Part shown: positions 25,075-38,911 of the stretch, one piece after another
How the letters are laid out: each line of letters begins with the position of its first letter
Position numbering within the stretch: position 1 is the stretch's first letter
NCBI GenBank assembly: GCA_963971285.1
Contig: OZ020244.1
Location: 4,712,001 to 4,776,000 of the forward strand
Reading direction: 5' to 3'
Origin: Astropecten irregularis
Taxonomy: Eukaryota > Echinodermata > Asteroidea > Paxillosida > Astropectinidae
Length of the DNA: 64,000 nt
Program-made: the position numbers and the translations under genes
The notes under the pieces: model-generated
Database searches by the model: none
Seen by the model: the letters and a program-made list of their open reading frames with translations, nothing else
What the model was told of the DNA's origin: nothing

Positions 25075-28000
25075 CGCGTGCGTGTAAATGCTTGGGGATT
25101 CCCCTGCGTATTAAAATAACTGTATTTTCGCTTTGGAGTAGACTGAGTTTGAATTATTTGGGCCAAAAAATATAGGTTAGGATTTTTATTTGTTTGTGCT
25201 TGTTTTTCAGCCTTTTTAGTGAAGTTCTTTATATTCATGCAAAGACAAAGGAGCATAGCAGAGAGGGTTACCCGAGACGAGGGTAGCAACTGTTGGCCAG
25301 TGTTATTCTTGCGCGTTTGCTTCATCAAGCACCTTTTCTTTGACCCCAAGTCAGTCAACTATCCCCAAAACCGGGGAAAAAACGTTATAAAAACATCAGT
25401 CTTGCAAACAAGATGCGAAGAGTCCTCAAAAATAGTCCAACCCTAGTTGCCCTAACGCTAGTTGCCCTAACCCTAGCGAACCTAACCCTAGCGAGCCTAA
25501 CCCTAGCTAGTAGAGTCCACTGGCTGGACCAATTCTTGTTAGCCTTCTTGTTCCACCCCCCCCCCCCCGAAATAAATTGTCGCATAGCACTTGCCACCCC
25601 TCACAACCCCTGGCTGTGAACTCAACAATCTTGAAGTATTCAACGATTGCTCCTTGCTTACTTTGAAGACTTGTAATATTCAAAAAAGGAACTGCGATGC
25701 ATATCGATCCATGCATGCATTACAATGGATACCGTGCTAAAACTACATAAACAAAATGGCCGCCCCTCTTCCAAGATTGGCCTGTATTTCGAAAAGGGTT
25801 AAATTTTGTTCAATTTTTTTTGCAGATTCATGGTCAGTGACCACTTCCCTTTGTCTTAAAGGCGGTTTTATAAGGAAATAAAATACTTTATGCACTATAT
25901 ATAGCGAAATCCAAGATGGCGTCATGCCGTTGCAATTTTATCCTTTAAATGTCGCTAAAGTGAACTGTAGGCAGAAAATATTGACGGACACAACTTTTGC
26001 ACTGTCTGACATGTCGTTTTCAACTATTAGTTTCCTTTTAAATCCATTAAAATTACCATAAATTTGATTTTTCCGAAATAAAGCATACGGCGGCCATGTT
26101 TACCATAGTCAACGCGCGTGCGTGTAAATGCTTGGGGATTCCCGTGCGTAAATAACTGTATTTTCGCTTTGGAGTGGACTGAGTTTGAATTATTTGGGCC
26201 AAAAAATATAGGTTAGGATTTTCATTTCTTTGTGCTTGTTTTTCAGCCTTTTTAGTGAAGTTCTTTATATTCATGCAAAGACAAAGGAGCATAGCAGAGA
26301 GGGTTACCCGAGACGAGGGTAGCAACTGTTCGCCAGTGTTATTGTTGCGCGTTTGCTTCATCAAGCACCTTTTCTTTGACCACAAGTCAGTCAACTATCC
26401 CCAAAACCGGGGAAAAAAACTTTATAAAAACATCAGTCTTGCAAACAAGATGCGAAGAGTCCTCAAAAATAGTCCAACCCTAGTTGCCCTAACCCTAGTT
26501 GCCCTAACCCTAGCGAACCTAACCCTAGCGAGCCTAACCCTAGCTAGTAGAGTCCACTGGCTGGACCAATTCTTGTTAGCCTTCTTGTTCCACCCCCCCC
26601 CCCCCCCCGAAATAAATTGTCGCATAGCCCTGGCCACCCCTCACAACCCCTGGCTGTGAACTCAACAATCTTGAAGTATTCAACGATTGCTCCTTGCTTA
26701 CTTTGAAGACTTGTAATATTCAAAAAGGAACTGCGTTGCATATCGATCCATGCATGCATTACAATGGATACCGTGCTAAAACTACATAAACAAAATGGCC
26801 CCCCCTCTTCCAAGATTGGCCTGTATTTCGAAAAGGGTTCAATTTTGTTCAATTGTTTTTGCAGATTCATGGTCAGTGACCACTTCCCTTTGTCTTAAAG
26901 GCGGTTTTATAAGGAAATAAAATACTTTATGCACTATATATAGCGAAATCCAAGAAGGCGTCATACCGTTGCAATTTTGTCCTTTAAATGTCGCTAAAGT
27001 GAACTGTAGGCAGAACATATTGACGGACACAACTTTTGCACTGTCTGACATGTCGTTTTCAACTATTATCTTCCTTTTAAATCCATTAAAATTGCCATAA
27101 ATTTGATTTTTCCGAAATAAAGCATACGGCGGCCATGTTTACCATAGTCAACGCGCGTGCGTGTAAATGCTTGGGGATTCCCCTGCGTAAATAACTGTAT
27201 TTTTGCTTTGGAGTGGACTGAGTTTGAATTATTTGGGCCAAAAAATATAGGTTAGGATTTTCATTTGTTTGTGCTTGTTTTTCAGCCTTTTTAGTGAAGT
27301 TCTTTATATTCATGCAAAGACAAAGGAGCATAGCAGAGAGGGTTACCCGAGACGAGGGTAGCAAATGTTGGCCAGTGTTATTGCTGCGCGTTTGCTTCAT
27401 CAAGCACCTTTTCTTTGACCCCAAGTCAGTCAACTATCCCCAAAACCGGGGAAAAAACTTTCTAAAAACATCAGTCTTGCAAACAAGATGCGAAGAGTCC
27501 TCAAAAATAGTCCAACCCTAGTTGCCCTAACCCTAGTTGCCCTAACCCTAGCGAACCTAACCCTAGCGAGCCTAACCCTAGCTAGTAGAGTCCACTGGCT
27601 GGACCAATTCTTGTTAGCCTTCTTGTTCCACCCCCCCCCCCCTGAAATAAATTGTCGCATAGCCCTGGCCACCCCTCACAACCCCTGGCTGTGAACTCAA
27701 CAATCTTGAAGTATTCAACGATTGCTCCTTGCTTACTTTGAAGACTTGTAATATTCAAAAAGAAACTGCGATGCATATCGATCCATGCATGCATTACAAT
27801 GGATACCGTGCTAAAACTACATAAACAAAATGGCCGCCCCTCTTCCAAGATTGGCCTGTATTTCGAAAAGGGTTCAATTTTGTTCAATTGTTTTTGCAGA
27901 TTCATGGTCAGTGACAACTTCCCTTTGTCTTAAAGGCGGTTTTATATGGAAATAAAATACTTTATGCACTATATATAGCGAAATCCAAGATGGCGTCATG

Positions 28001-31000
28001 CCGTTGCAATTTTGTCCTTTAAATGTCGCTAAAGTGAACTGTAGGCAGAAAATATTGACGGACACAACTTTTGCACTGTCTGACATGTCGTTTTCAACTA
28101 TTAGTTTCCTTTTAAATCCATTAAAATTACCATAAATTGGATTTTTCCGAAATAAAGCATACGGCGGCCATGTTTACCATAGTCAACGCGCGTGCGTGTA
28201 AAGGCTTGGGGATTCCCCTGCGTAAATAACTGTATTTTCGCTTTGGAGTGGACTGAGTTTGAATTATTTGGGCCAAAATATATAGGTTAGGATTTTAATT
28301 TGTTTGTGCTTGTTTTTCAGCCTTTTTAGTGAAGTTCTTTATATTCATGCAAAGACAAAGGAGCATAGCAGAGAGGGTTACCCGAGACGAGGGTAGCAAC
28401 TGTTAATTGGACAGTGTTATTGTTGCGCGTTTGCTTCATCAAGCACCTTTTCTTTGACCCCAAGTCCGTCAACTATCCCCAAAACCGGGGAAAAAAACTT
28501 TATAAAAACATCAGTCTTGCAAACAAGATGCGAAGAGTCCTCAAAAATAGTCCAACCCTAGTTGCCCTAACCCTAGCGAACCTAACCCTAGCGAGCCTAA
28601 CCCTAGCTAGTAGAGTCCACTGGCTGGACCAATTTTTGTTCGCCTTCTTGTTCCACCACCCAACCTCCGAAATAAATTGTCGCATAGCCATGGCCACCCC
28701 TCACAACCCCTGGCTGTGAACTCAACAATCTTGAAGTATTCAACGATTGCTCCTTGCTTACTTTGAAGACTTGTAATATTCAAAAAGGAACTGCGATGCA
28801 TATCGATCCATGCATGCATTACAATGGATACCGTGCTAAAACTACATAAACAAAATGGCCGCCCCTCTTCCAAGATTGGCCTGTATTTCGAAAAGGGTTC
28901 AATTTTGTTCAATTGTTTTTGCAGATTCATGGCCAGTGACCACTTCCCTTTGTCTTAAAGGCGGTTTTATAAGGAAATAAAATACTTTATGCACTATATA
29001 TAGCGAAATCCAAGATGGCGTCATGCCGTTGCAATTTTGTCCTTTAAATGTCGCTAAAGTGAACTGTAGGCAGAAAATATTGACGGACACAACTTTTGCA
29101 CTGTCTGGTATGTCGTTTTCAACTATTAGTTTCCTTTTAAATCCATTAAAATTACCATAAATTTGATTTTTCCGAAATAGAGCATACGGCGGCCATGTTT
29201 ACCACAGTCAACGCGCGTGCGTGTAAATGCTTGGGGATTCCCCTGCGTAAATAACTGTATTTTCGATTTGGAGTGGACTGAGTTTGAATTATTTGGGCAA
29301 AAAAATATAGCTTAGGATTTTCATTTGTTTGTGCTTGTTTTTCAGCCTTTTTAGTGAAGTTGTTTATATTCATGCAAAGACAAAGGAGCATACCAGAGAG
29401 GGTTACCCGAGACGAGGGTAGCAACTGTTGGCCAGTGTTATTGTTGCGCGTTTGGTTCATCAAGCACCTTTTCTTTGACCCCAAGTCAGTCAACTATCCC
29501 CAAAACCGGGGAAAAAACTTTATAAAAACATCAGTCTTGCAAACAAGATGCGAAGAGTCCTCAAAAATAGTCCAACCCTAGTTGCCCTAACCCTAGTTGC
29601 CCTAACCCTAGCGAACCTAACCCTAGCGACCCTAACCCTAGTTAGTAGAGTCCACTGGCTGGACCAATTCTTGTTAGCCTTCTTGTTAAACCCCCCCCCC
29701 CCCCGAAATAAATTGTCGCATAGCCCTGGCCACCCCTCACAACCCCTGGCTGTGAACTCAACAATCTTGAAGTATTCAACGATTGCTCCTTGCTTACTTT
29801 GAAGACTTGTAATATTCAAAAAGGAACTGCGATGCATATCGATCCATGCATGCATTACAATGGATACCGTGCTAAAACTACATAAACAAAATGGCCGCCC
29901 CTCTTCCAAGATTGGCCTGTATTTCGAAAAGGGTTCAATTTTGTTCAATTGTTTTTGCAGATTCATGGTCAGTGACCACTTCCCTTTGTCTTAAAGGCGG
30001 TTTTTTAAGGAAATAAAATACTTTATGCACTATATATAGCGAAATCCAAGATGGCGTCATGCCGTTGCAATTTTGTCCTTTAAATGTCGCTAAAGTGAAC
30101 TGTAGGCAGAAAATATTGACGGACACAACTTTTGCACTGTCTGACATGTCGTTTTCAACTATTAGTTTCCTTTTAAATCCATTAAAATTACCATAAATTA
30201 GATTTTTCCTAAATAAAGCATACGGCGGCCATGTTGACCATAGTCAACGCGCGTGCGTGTAAATGCTTGGGGATTCCCCTGCGTAAATAACTGTATTTTC
30301 GCTTTGGAGTGGACTGAGTTTGAATTATTTGGGCCAAAAAATATAGGTTAGGATTTTTATTTGTTTGTGCTTGTTTTTCAGCCTTTTTAGTGAAGTTCTT
30401 TATATTCATGCAAAGACAAAGGAGCATAGCAGAGAGGGTTACCCGTGACGAGGGTAGCAACTGTTGGCCAGTGTTATTGTTGCGCGTTTGCTTCATCAAG
30501 CACCTTTTCTTTGACCCCAAGTCAGTCAACTATCCCCAAAACCGGGGAAAAAACTTTATAAAAACATCAGTCTTGCAAACAAGATGCGAAGAGTCCTCAA
30601 AAATAGTCCAACCCTAGTTGCCCTCACCCTAGTTGCCCTAACCCTAGCGAACCTAACCCTATCGAGCCTAACCCTAGCTAGTAGAGTCCACTGGCTGGAC
30701 CAATTCTTGTTAGCCTTCTTGTTCCACCCCCCAACCCCCCCCCCCCCGAAATAAATTGTCGCATAGCCCTGGCCACCCCTCACAACCCCTGGCTGTGAAC
30801 TCAACAATCTTGATGTATTCAACGATTGCTCCTTGCTTACTTTGAAGACTTGTAATATTAAAAAAGAAACTGCGATGCATATCGATCCATGCATGCATTA
30901 CAATGGATACCGTGCTAAAACTACATAAACAAAATGGCCGCCCCTCTTCCAAGATTGGCCTGTATTTCGAAAAGGGTTAAATTTTGTTCAATTGTTTTTG

Positions 31001-31707
31001 CAGATTCATGGTCAGTGACCACTTCCCTTTGTCTTAAAGGCAGTTTTATAAGGAAATAAAATACTTTATGCACTATATATAGCGAAATCAAAGATGGCGT
31101 CATGTCGTTGCAATTTTGTCCTTTAAATGTCGCTAAAGTGAACTGTAGGCAGAAAATATTGACGGACACAACTTTTGCACTGTCTGACATGTCGTTTTCA
31201 ACTATTAGTTTCCTTTTAAATCCATTAAAATTACCATAAATTTGATTTTTCCGAAATAAAGCATACGGCGGCCATGTTTACCATAGTCAACGCGCGTGCG
31301 TGTAAATGCTTGGGGATTCCCCTGCGTAAATAACTGTTTTTTCGCTTTGGAGTGGACTGAGTTTGAATTATTTGGGCCAAAAAATATAGGTTAGGATTTT
31401 CATTTGTTTGTGCTTGTTTTTCAGCCTTTTTAGTGAAGTTCTTTATATTCATGCAAAGACAAAGGAGCATAGCAGAGAGGGTTACCCGAGACGAGGGTAG
31501 CAACTGTTGGCCAGTGTTATTGTTGCGCGTTTGCTTCATCAAGCACCTTTTCTTTGACCCCAAGGCAGTCAACTATCCCCAAAACCGGGGAAAAAACTTT
31601 ATAAAAACATCAGTCTTGCAAACAAGATGCGAAGAGTCCTCAAAAATAGTCCAACCCTAGTTGCCCTAACCCTAGTTGCCCTAACCCTAGCGAACCTAAC
31701 CCTAGCG

Positions 31708-31947
31708 AGCCTAACCCTAGCTAGTAGAGTTCACTGGCTGGACCAATTCTTGTTAGCCTTCTTGTTCCACCCCCCCCCCCCCCCGAAATAAATTGTCGCA
31801 TAGCCCTGGCCACCCCTCACAACCCCTAGCCTAACCCTAGCTAGTAGAGTCCACTGGCTGGACCAATTCTATTAAGCCTTCTTCTTCCACCCCCCCCCCC
31901 CCGAAATAAATTGTCGCATAGCCCTGGCCACCCCTCACAACCCCTGG
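31708..31947. repeat. 120-bp tandem duplication inside one satellite monomer
   Basis: The segment 31708-31827 (from AGCCTAACCCTAG through the C tract to AACCCCT) is followed directly by a diverged second copy, 31828-31947. The second copy carries ATTAAGCC and CTTCTTCC variants, so the duplication is not brand new or arose between different monomers. It explains the 1155-bp unit. Confidence 0.85.
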
Positions 31948-32447
31948 CTGTGAACTCAACAATCTTTAAGTATTCAACGATTGCTCCTTGCTTACTTTGA
32001 AGACTTGAGATATTAAAAAAGGAACTGCGATGCATATCGATCCATGTATGCATTACAATGGATACCGTGCTAAAACTACATAAACAAAATGGCCGCCCCT
32101 CTTTCAAGATTGGCCTGTATTTCGAAAAGGGTTAAATTTTGTTCAATTTTTTTTGCAGATTCATGGTCAGTGACCACTTCCCTTTATCTTAAAGGCGGTT
32201 TTATACAGAAATAAAATACTTTATGCACTATATATAGCGAAATCCAAGATGGCGTCATGCCGTTGCAATTTTGTCCTTTAAATGTCGCTAAAGTGAACTG
32301 TAGGCAGAAAATATTGACGGACACAACTTTTGCACTGTCTGACATGTCGTTTTCAACTATTAGTTTCCTTTTAAATCCATTAAAATTACCATAAATTAGA
32401 TTTTTTCGAAATAAAGCATACGGCGGCCATGTTTACCATAGTCAACG

Positions 32448-35400
32448 CGCGTGCGTGTAAATGCTTGGGGATTCCCCTGCGTTAATAACTGTATTTTCGC
32501 TGTGGAGTGGACTGAGTTTGAATTATTTTGGCCAAAAAATATAGGTTAGGATTTTCATTTGTTTGTGCTTGTTTTTCAGCCTTTTTAGTGAAGTTCTTTA
32601 TATTCATGCAAAGACAAAGGAGCATAGCAGAGAGGGTTACACGAGACGAGGGTAGCAACTGTTGGCCAGTGTTATTGTTGCGCGTTTGCTTCATCAAGCA
32701 CCTTTTCTTTGACCCCAAGGCAGTCAACTACCCCCAAAACCGGGGAAAAAACTTTATAAAAACATCAGTCTTGCAAACAAGATGCGAAGAGTCCTCAAAA
32801 ATAGTCCAACCCTAGTTGCCCTAACCCTAGTTGCCCTAACCCTAGCGAACCTAACCCTAGCTAGTAGAGTCCACTGGCTGGACCAATTCTTGTTAGCCTT
32901 CTTGTTCCACCCCCCCCCCCCCCCCCAAAAAATAAATTGTCGCATAGCCCTGGCCACCCCTCACAACCCCTGGCTGTGAACTCAACAATCTTTTAGTATT
33001 CAACGATTGCTCCTTGCTTACTTTGAAGACTTGTAATATTCAAAAAGGAACTGCGATGCATATCGATCCATGCATGCATTACAATGGATAGGCCTACCGT
33101 GCTAAAACTACATAAACAAAATGGCCGCCCCTCTTCCAAAATTGGCCTGTATTTCGAAAAGGGTTCAATTTTGTTCAATTTTTTTTTGCAGATTCATGGT
33201 CAGTGACCACTTCCCTTTGTCTTAAAGGCGGTTTTATAAGAAAATAAAATACTTTATGCACTATATATAGCGAAATCCAAGATGGCGTCATGCCGTTGCA
33301 ATTTTGTCCTTTAAATGTCGCTAAAGTGAACTGTCGGCAGAAAATATTGACGGACACAACTTTTGCACTGTCTGACATGTCGTTTTCAACTATTAGTTTC
33401 CTTTTAAATCCATTAAAATTACCATAAATTAGATTTTTCCTAAATGAAGCATACGGCGGCCATGTTTACCATAGTCAACGTGCGTGCGTGTAAATGCTTG
33501 GGGATTCCCCTGCGTAAATAACTGTATTTTCGCTTTGGAGTGAACTGAGTTTGAATTATTTGGGCCAAAAAATATAGGTTAGGATTTTCATTTGTTTGTG
33601 CTTGTTTTTCAGCCTTTTTAGTGAAGTTCTTTATATTCATGCAAAGACAAAGGAGCATAGCAGAGAGGGTTACACGAGACGAGGGTAGCAACTGTTGGCC
33701 AGTGTTATTGTTGCGCGTTTGCTTCATCAAGCACCTTTTCTTTGACCCCAAGGCAGTCAACTACCCCCAAAACCGGGGAAAAAACTTTATAAAAACATCA
33801 GTCTTGCAAACAAGATGCGAAGAGTCCTCAAAAATAGTCCAACCCTAGTTGCCCTAACCCTAGTTGCCCTAACCCTAGCGAACCTAACCCTAGCTAGTAG
33901 AGTCCACTGGCTGGACCAATTCTTGTTAGCCTTCTTGTTCCACCCCCCCCCCCCCCAAAAAAAATAAATTGTCGCATAGCCCTGGCCACCCCTCACAACC
34001 CCTGGCTGTGAACTCAACAATCTTTTAGTATTCAACGATTGCTCCTTGCTTACTTTGAAGACTTGTAATATTCAAAAAGGAACTGCGATGCATATCGATC
34101 CATGCATGCATTACAATGGATAGGCCTACCGTGCTAAAACTACATAAACAAAATGGCCGCCCCTCTTCCAAAATTGGCCTGTATTTCGAAAAGGGTTCAA
34201 TTTTGTTCAATTTTTTTTTGCAGATTCATGGTCAGTGACCACTTCCCTTTGTCTTAAAGGCGGTTTTATAAGAAAATAAAATACTTTATGCACTATATAT
34301 AGCGAAATCCAAGATGGCGTCATGCCGTTGCAATTTTGTCCTTTAAATGTCGCTAAAGTGAACTGTCGGCAGAAAATATTGACGGACACAACTTTTGCAC
34401 TGTCTGACATGTCGTTTTCAACTATTAGTTTCCTTTTAAATCCATTAAAATTACCATAAATTAGATTTTTCCTAAATGAAGCATACGGCGGCCATGTTTA
34501 CCATAGTCAACGTGCGTGCGTGTAAATGCTTGGGGATTCCCCTGCGTAAATAACTGTATTTTCGCTTTGGAGTGAACTGAGTTTGAATTATTTGGGCCAA
34601 AAAATATAGGTTAGGATTTTCATTTGTTTGTGCTTGTTTTTCAGCCTTTTTAGTGAAGTTCTTTATATTCATGCAAAGACAAAGGAGCATAGCAGAGAGG
34701 GTTACCCGTGACGAGGGAAGCAACTGTTGGCCAGTGTTATTGTTGCGCGTTTGCTTCATCAAGCACCTTTTCTTTGACCCCAAGTCAGTCAACTATCCCC
34801 AAAACCGGGGAAAAAAACTTTATAAAAACGTCAGTCTTGCAAACAAGATGCGAAGAGTCCTCAAAAATAGTCCAACCCTAGTTGCCCTAACCCTAGTTGC
34901 CCTAACCCTAACGAACCTAACCCTAACGAGCCTTACCCTATATAGCTAGTATAGAGTCCACTGGCTGGAAAAATTCTTTTTAGCCTTCTTCTTCCACCCC
35001 CCCCCCCCGAAATAAATTGTCGCATAGCCCTGGCCACCCCTCACAACCTGGCTGTGAACTCAACAATCTTGAAGTATTCAACGATTGCTCCTTGCTTACT
35101 TTGAAGACTTGAGATATTAAAAAAGGAACTGCGATGCATATCGATCCATGTATGCATTACAATGGATACCGTGCTAAAACTACATAAACAAAATGGCCGC
35201 CCCTCTTTCAAGATTGGCCTGTATTTCGAAAAGGGTTAAATTTTGTTCAATTTTTTTTGCAGATTCATGGTCAGTGACCACTTCCCTTTATCTTAAAGGC
35301 GGTTTTATACAGAAATAAAATACTTTATGCACTATATATAGCGAAATCCAAGATGGCGTCATGCCGTTGCAATTTTGTCCTTTAAATGTCGCTAAAGTGA

Positions 35401-38400
35401 ACTGTAGGCAGAAAATATTGACGGACACAACTTTTGCACTGTCTGACATGTCGTTTTCAACTATTAGTTTCCTTTTAAATCCATTAAAATTACCATAAAT
35501 TAGATTTTTTCGAAATAAAGCATACGGCGGCCATGTTTACCATAGTCAACGCGCGTGCGTGTAAATGCTTGGGGATTCCCCTGCGTTAATAACTGTATTT
35601 TCGCTGTGGAGTGGACTGAGTTTGAATTATTTTGGCCAAAAAATATAGGTTAGGATTTTCATTTGTTTGTGCTTGTTTTTCAGCCTTTTTAGTGAAGTTC
35701 TTTATATTCATGCAAAGACAAAGGAGCATAGCAGAGAGGGTTACACGAGACGAGGGTAGCAACTGTTGGCCAGTGTTATTGTTGCGCGTTTGCTTCATCA
35801 AGCACCTTTTCTTTGACCCCAAGGCAGTCAACTACCCCCAAAACCGGGGAAAAAACTTTATAAAAACATCAGTCTTGCAAACAAGATGCGAAGAGTCCTC
35901 AAAAATAGTCCAACCCTAGTTGCCCTAACCCTAGTTGCCCTAACCCTAGCGAACCTAACCCTAGCTAGTAGAGTCCACTGGCTGGACCAATTCTTGTTAG
36001 CCTTCTTGTTCCACCCCCCCCCCAAAAAAATAAATTGTCGCATAGCCCTGGCCACCCCTCACAACCCCTGGCTGTGAACTCAACAATCTTTTAGTATTCA
36101 ACGATTGCTCCTTTCTTACTTTGAAGACTTGTAATATTCAAAAAGGAACTGCGATGCATATCGATCCATGCATGCATTACAATGGATAGGCCTACCGTGC
36201 TAAAACTACATAAACAAAATGGCCGCCCCTCTTCCAAAATTGGCCTGTATTTCGAAAAGGGTTCAATTTTGTTCAATTTTTTTTTGCAGATTCATGGTCA
36301 GTGACCACTTCCCTTTGTCTTAAAGGCGGTTTTATAAGAAAATAAAATACTTTATGCACTATATATAGCGAAATCCAAGATGGCGTCATGCCGTTGCAAT
36401 TTTGTCCTTTAAATGTCGCTAAAGTGAACTGTCGGCAGAAAATATTGACGGACACAACTTTTGCACTGTCTGACATGTCGTTTTCAACTATTAGTTTCCT
36501 TTTAAATCCATTAAAATTACCATAAATTAGATTTTTCCTAAATGAAGCATACGGCGGCCATGTTTACCATAGTCAACGTGCGTGCGTGTAAATGCTTGGG
36601 GATTCCCCTGCGTAAATAACTGTATTTTCGCTTTGGAGTGAACTGAGTTTGAATTATTTGGGCCAAAAAATATAGGTTAGGATTTTCATTTGTTTGTGCT
36701 TGTTTTTCAGCCTTTTTAGTGAAGTTCTTTATATTCATGCAAAGACAAAGGAGCATAGCAGAGAGGGTTACCCGTGACGAGGGAAGCAACTGTTGGCCAG
36801 TGTTATTGTTGCGCGTTTGCTTCATCAAGCACCTTTTCTTTGACCCCAAGTCAGTCAACTATCCCCAAAACCGGGGAAAAAACTTTATAAAAACGTCAGT
36901 CTTGCAAACAAGATGCGAAGAGTCCTCAAAAATAGTCCAACCCTAGTTGCCCTAACCCTAGTTGCCCTAACCCTAACGAACCTAACCCTAACGAGCCTAA
37001 CCCTATATAGCTAGTATAGAGTCCACTGGCTGGAAAAATTCTTTTTAGCCTTCTTCTTCCACCCCCCCCCGAAATAAATTGTCGCATAGCCCTGGCCACC
37101 CCTCACAACCTGGCTGTGAACTCAACAATCTTGAAGTATTCAACGATTGCTCCTTGCTTACTTTGAAGACTTGAGATATTAAAAAAGGAACTGCGATGCA
37201 TATCGATCCATGTATGCATTACAATGGATACCGTGCTAAAACTACATAAACAAAATGGCCGCCCCTCTTTCAAGATTGGCCTGTATTTCGAAAAGGGTTA
37301 AATTTTGTTCAATTTTTTTTGCAGATTCATGGTCAGTGACCACTTCCCTTTATCTTAAAGGCGGTTTTATACAGAAATAAAATACTTTATGCACTATATA
37401 TAGCGAAATCCAAGATGGCGTCATGCCGTTGCAATTTTGTCCTTTAAATGTCGCTAAAGTGAACTGTAGGCAGAAAATATTGACGGACACAACTTTTGCA
37501 CTGTCTGACATGTCGTTTTCAACTATTAGTTTCCTTTTAAATCCATTAAAATTACCATAAATTAGATTTTTTCGAAATAAAGCATACGGCGGCCATGTTT
37601 ACCATAGTCAACGCGCGTGCGTGTAAATGCTTGGGGATTCCCCTGCGTTAATAACTGTATTTTCGCTGTGGAGTGGACTGAGTTTGAATTATTTTGGCCA
37701 AAAAATATAGGTTAGGATTTTCATTTGTTTGTGCTTGTTTTTCAGCCTTTTTAGTGAAGTTCTTTATATTCATGCAAAGACAAAGGAGCATAGCAGAGAG
37801 GGTTACCCGTGACGAGGGTAGCAACTGTTGGCCAGTGTTATTGTTGCGCGTTTGCTTCATCAAGCACCTTTTCTTTGACCCCAAGTCAGTCAACTATCCC
37901 CAAAACCGGGGAAAAAACTTTATAAAAACGTCAGTCTTGCAAACAAGATGCGAAGAGTCCTCAAAAATAGTCCAACCCTAGTTGCCCTAACCCTAGTTGC
38001 CCTAACCCTAGTTGCCCTAACCCTAGCGAACCTAACCCTAGCGAACCTAACCCTAGCTAGTAGAGTCCACTGGCTGGACCAATTCTTGTTACCCTTCTTG
38101 TTCCACCCCCCCCCCGAAAGAAATTGTCTCATAGCCCTGGCCACCCCTCACAACCCCTGGCTGTGAACTCAACAATCTTGAAGTATTCAACGATTGCTCC
38201 TTGCTAACTTTGAAGACTTGTAATATTCAAAAAGGAACTGCGATGCATATCGATCCATGCATGCATTACAATGGATACCGTGCTAAAACTACATAAACAG
38301 AATGGCCGCCCCTCTTCCAAGATTGGCCTGTATTTCGAAAAGGGTTAAATTTTGTTCATTTTTTTTGCAGATTCATGGTCAGTGACCACTTCCCTTTGTC

Positions 38401-38444
38401 TTAAAGGCGGTTTTATAAGGAAATAAAATACTTTATGCACTATA
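32448..38444. repeat. Right-edge satellite block with its own variant set
   Basis: Units starting 32448, 35552 and 37614 form one type (GCGTTAATAACTG, GCTGTGGAG, ATTTTGGCC). Units starting 33481, 34513 and 36579 form another (GTGCGTGCGTG start, AAATGAAGC). A 6-bp insertion, GGATAGGCCTACCG, marks three of the repeats. Offsets of 1032, 2062 and 2066 bp between near-identical segments show local re-amplification close to the array boundary. The last unit stops at 38444. Confidence 0.75.
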
Positions 38445-38446
38445 AA

Positions 38447-38911
38447 GGGTGCAGACCAGTAAATAGGCCCAAATCGGTCCGCGGAGCTCATTAATTTTTT
38501 GTATACCCTCAAAATCTTTTCTCTTAAAGCGTCTGGTGAGCCCTACGTGGTAAGTCTTGTAGACAAAATGGATGGAACCCGATCACCAGAGTTTGGACTT
38601 TTTTTGAGCCATTTGGATGAAATCAGGCCATAAATTCGCTCTATTTTTGCCCTGTAGTGGAGGGGTACTATTTTTGGTCTGGCACCGGTCAATTCGGTCG
38701 TTTTAGGGGTATTTTTCTTTGAATGTACTTTTCGGCAAAAAGTCATCTGTTAACCTATAGAATATTAAAAAGAAAATGAAAATTGAAGTTTTCACCTTTA
38801 TTTTGCCGTATTGGTCGGTTGCCTCAGAAACTTCTGAGTATTTTTAATATTTTTTTTTAATTGGCCATTTTGCGTGGGAGCCTATGTGAATTTATTTACT
38901 GGTCTGCACCC
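38447..38911. mobile_element. MITE-like element, 465 bp, 19-bp perfect TIRs
   Basis: GGGTGCAGACCAGTAAATA at 38447-38465 is exactly inverted at 38893-38911. ATAAA occurs immediately outside both ends (38442-38446 and 38912-38916), a plausible 5-bp target-site duplication. The interior is AT-rich and has no transposase. I cannot assign a superfamily. It sits exactly where the satellite ends, and the sequence on its right side is not satellite. Confidence 0.8.

Larger units (their letters stand above)
1..38444. repeat. Approximately 1.03-kb satellite array, 37 full monomers plus one truncated
   Basis: The same sequence recurs head to tail. Taking CGCGTGCGTG as phase zero, monomers start at 1, 1034, 2090, 3124, 4172, 5206, 6242, 7276, 8313, 9326, 10363, 11379, 12415, 13448, 14484, 15525, 16366, 17420, 18258, 19297, 20135, 21172, 22196, 23214, 24240, 25075, 26115, 27154, 28189, 29214, 30250, 31293, 32448, 33481, 34513, 35552, 36579 and 37614. 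Most are 1013-1056 bp. Four are about 838 bp (200-bp deletion) and one is 1155 bp (internal duplication). The last ends at 38444 after 831 bp. The left end lies outside the window. ORFs of 60-160 codons recur on both strands because the DNA is homogenised. They shift, break and re-form between monomers, so I do not call them genes. Copies differ mainly by single substitutions and by length of the C tract. Confidence 0.98.

Noticed and set aside
80-38166. Recurring 60-160-codon ORFs on both strands of the satellite, e.g. minus-strand frames beginning MTDLGSKKRC and MSDSAKVVSVN
   Set aside because: They repeat because the DNA is homogenised, overlap on both strands, and are cut or fused in different monomers by indels and C-tract length. 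No domain, codon bias or splice context supports a protein.
1-38444. Assembly duplication as the full explanation of the near-identical repeats
   Set aside because: Neighbouring units differ by consistent substitutions, indels and subrepeat numbers, as expected of a real satellite. Exact unit count may still be wrong, especially in zones of near-identical dimers.
38543-38746. Minus-strand 67-codon ORF inside the 465-bp MITE
   Set aside because: No similarity to transposases or other families. It lies wholly inside a non-autonomous element.
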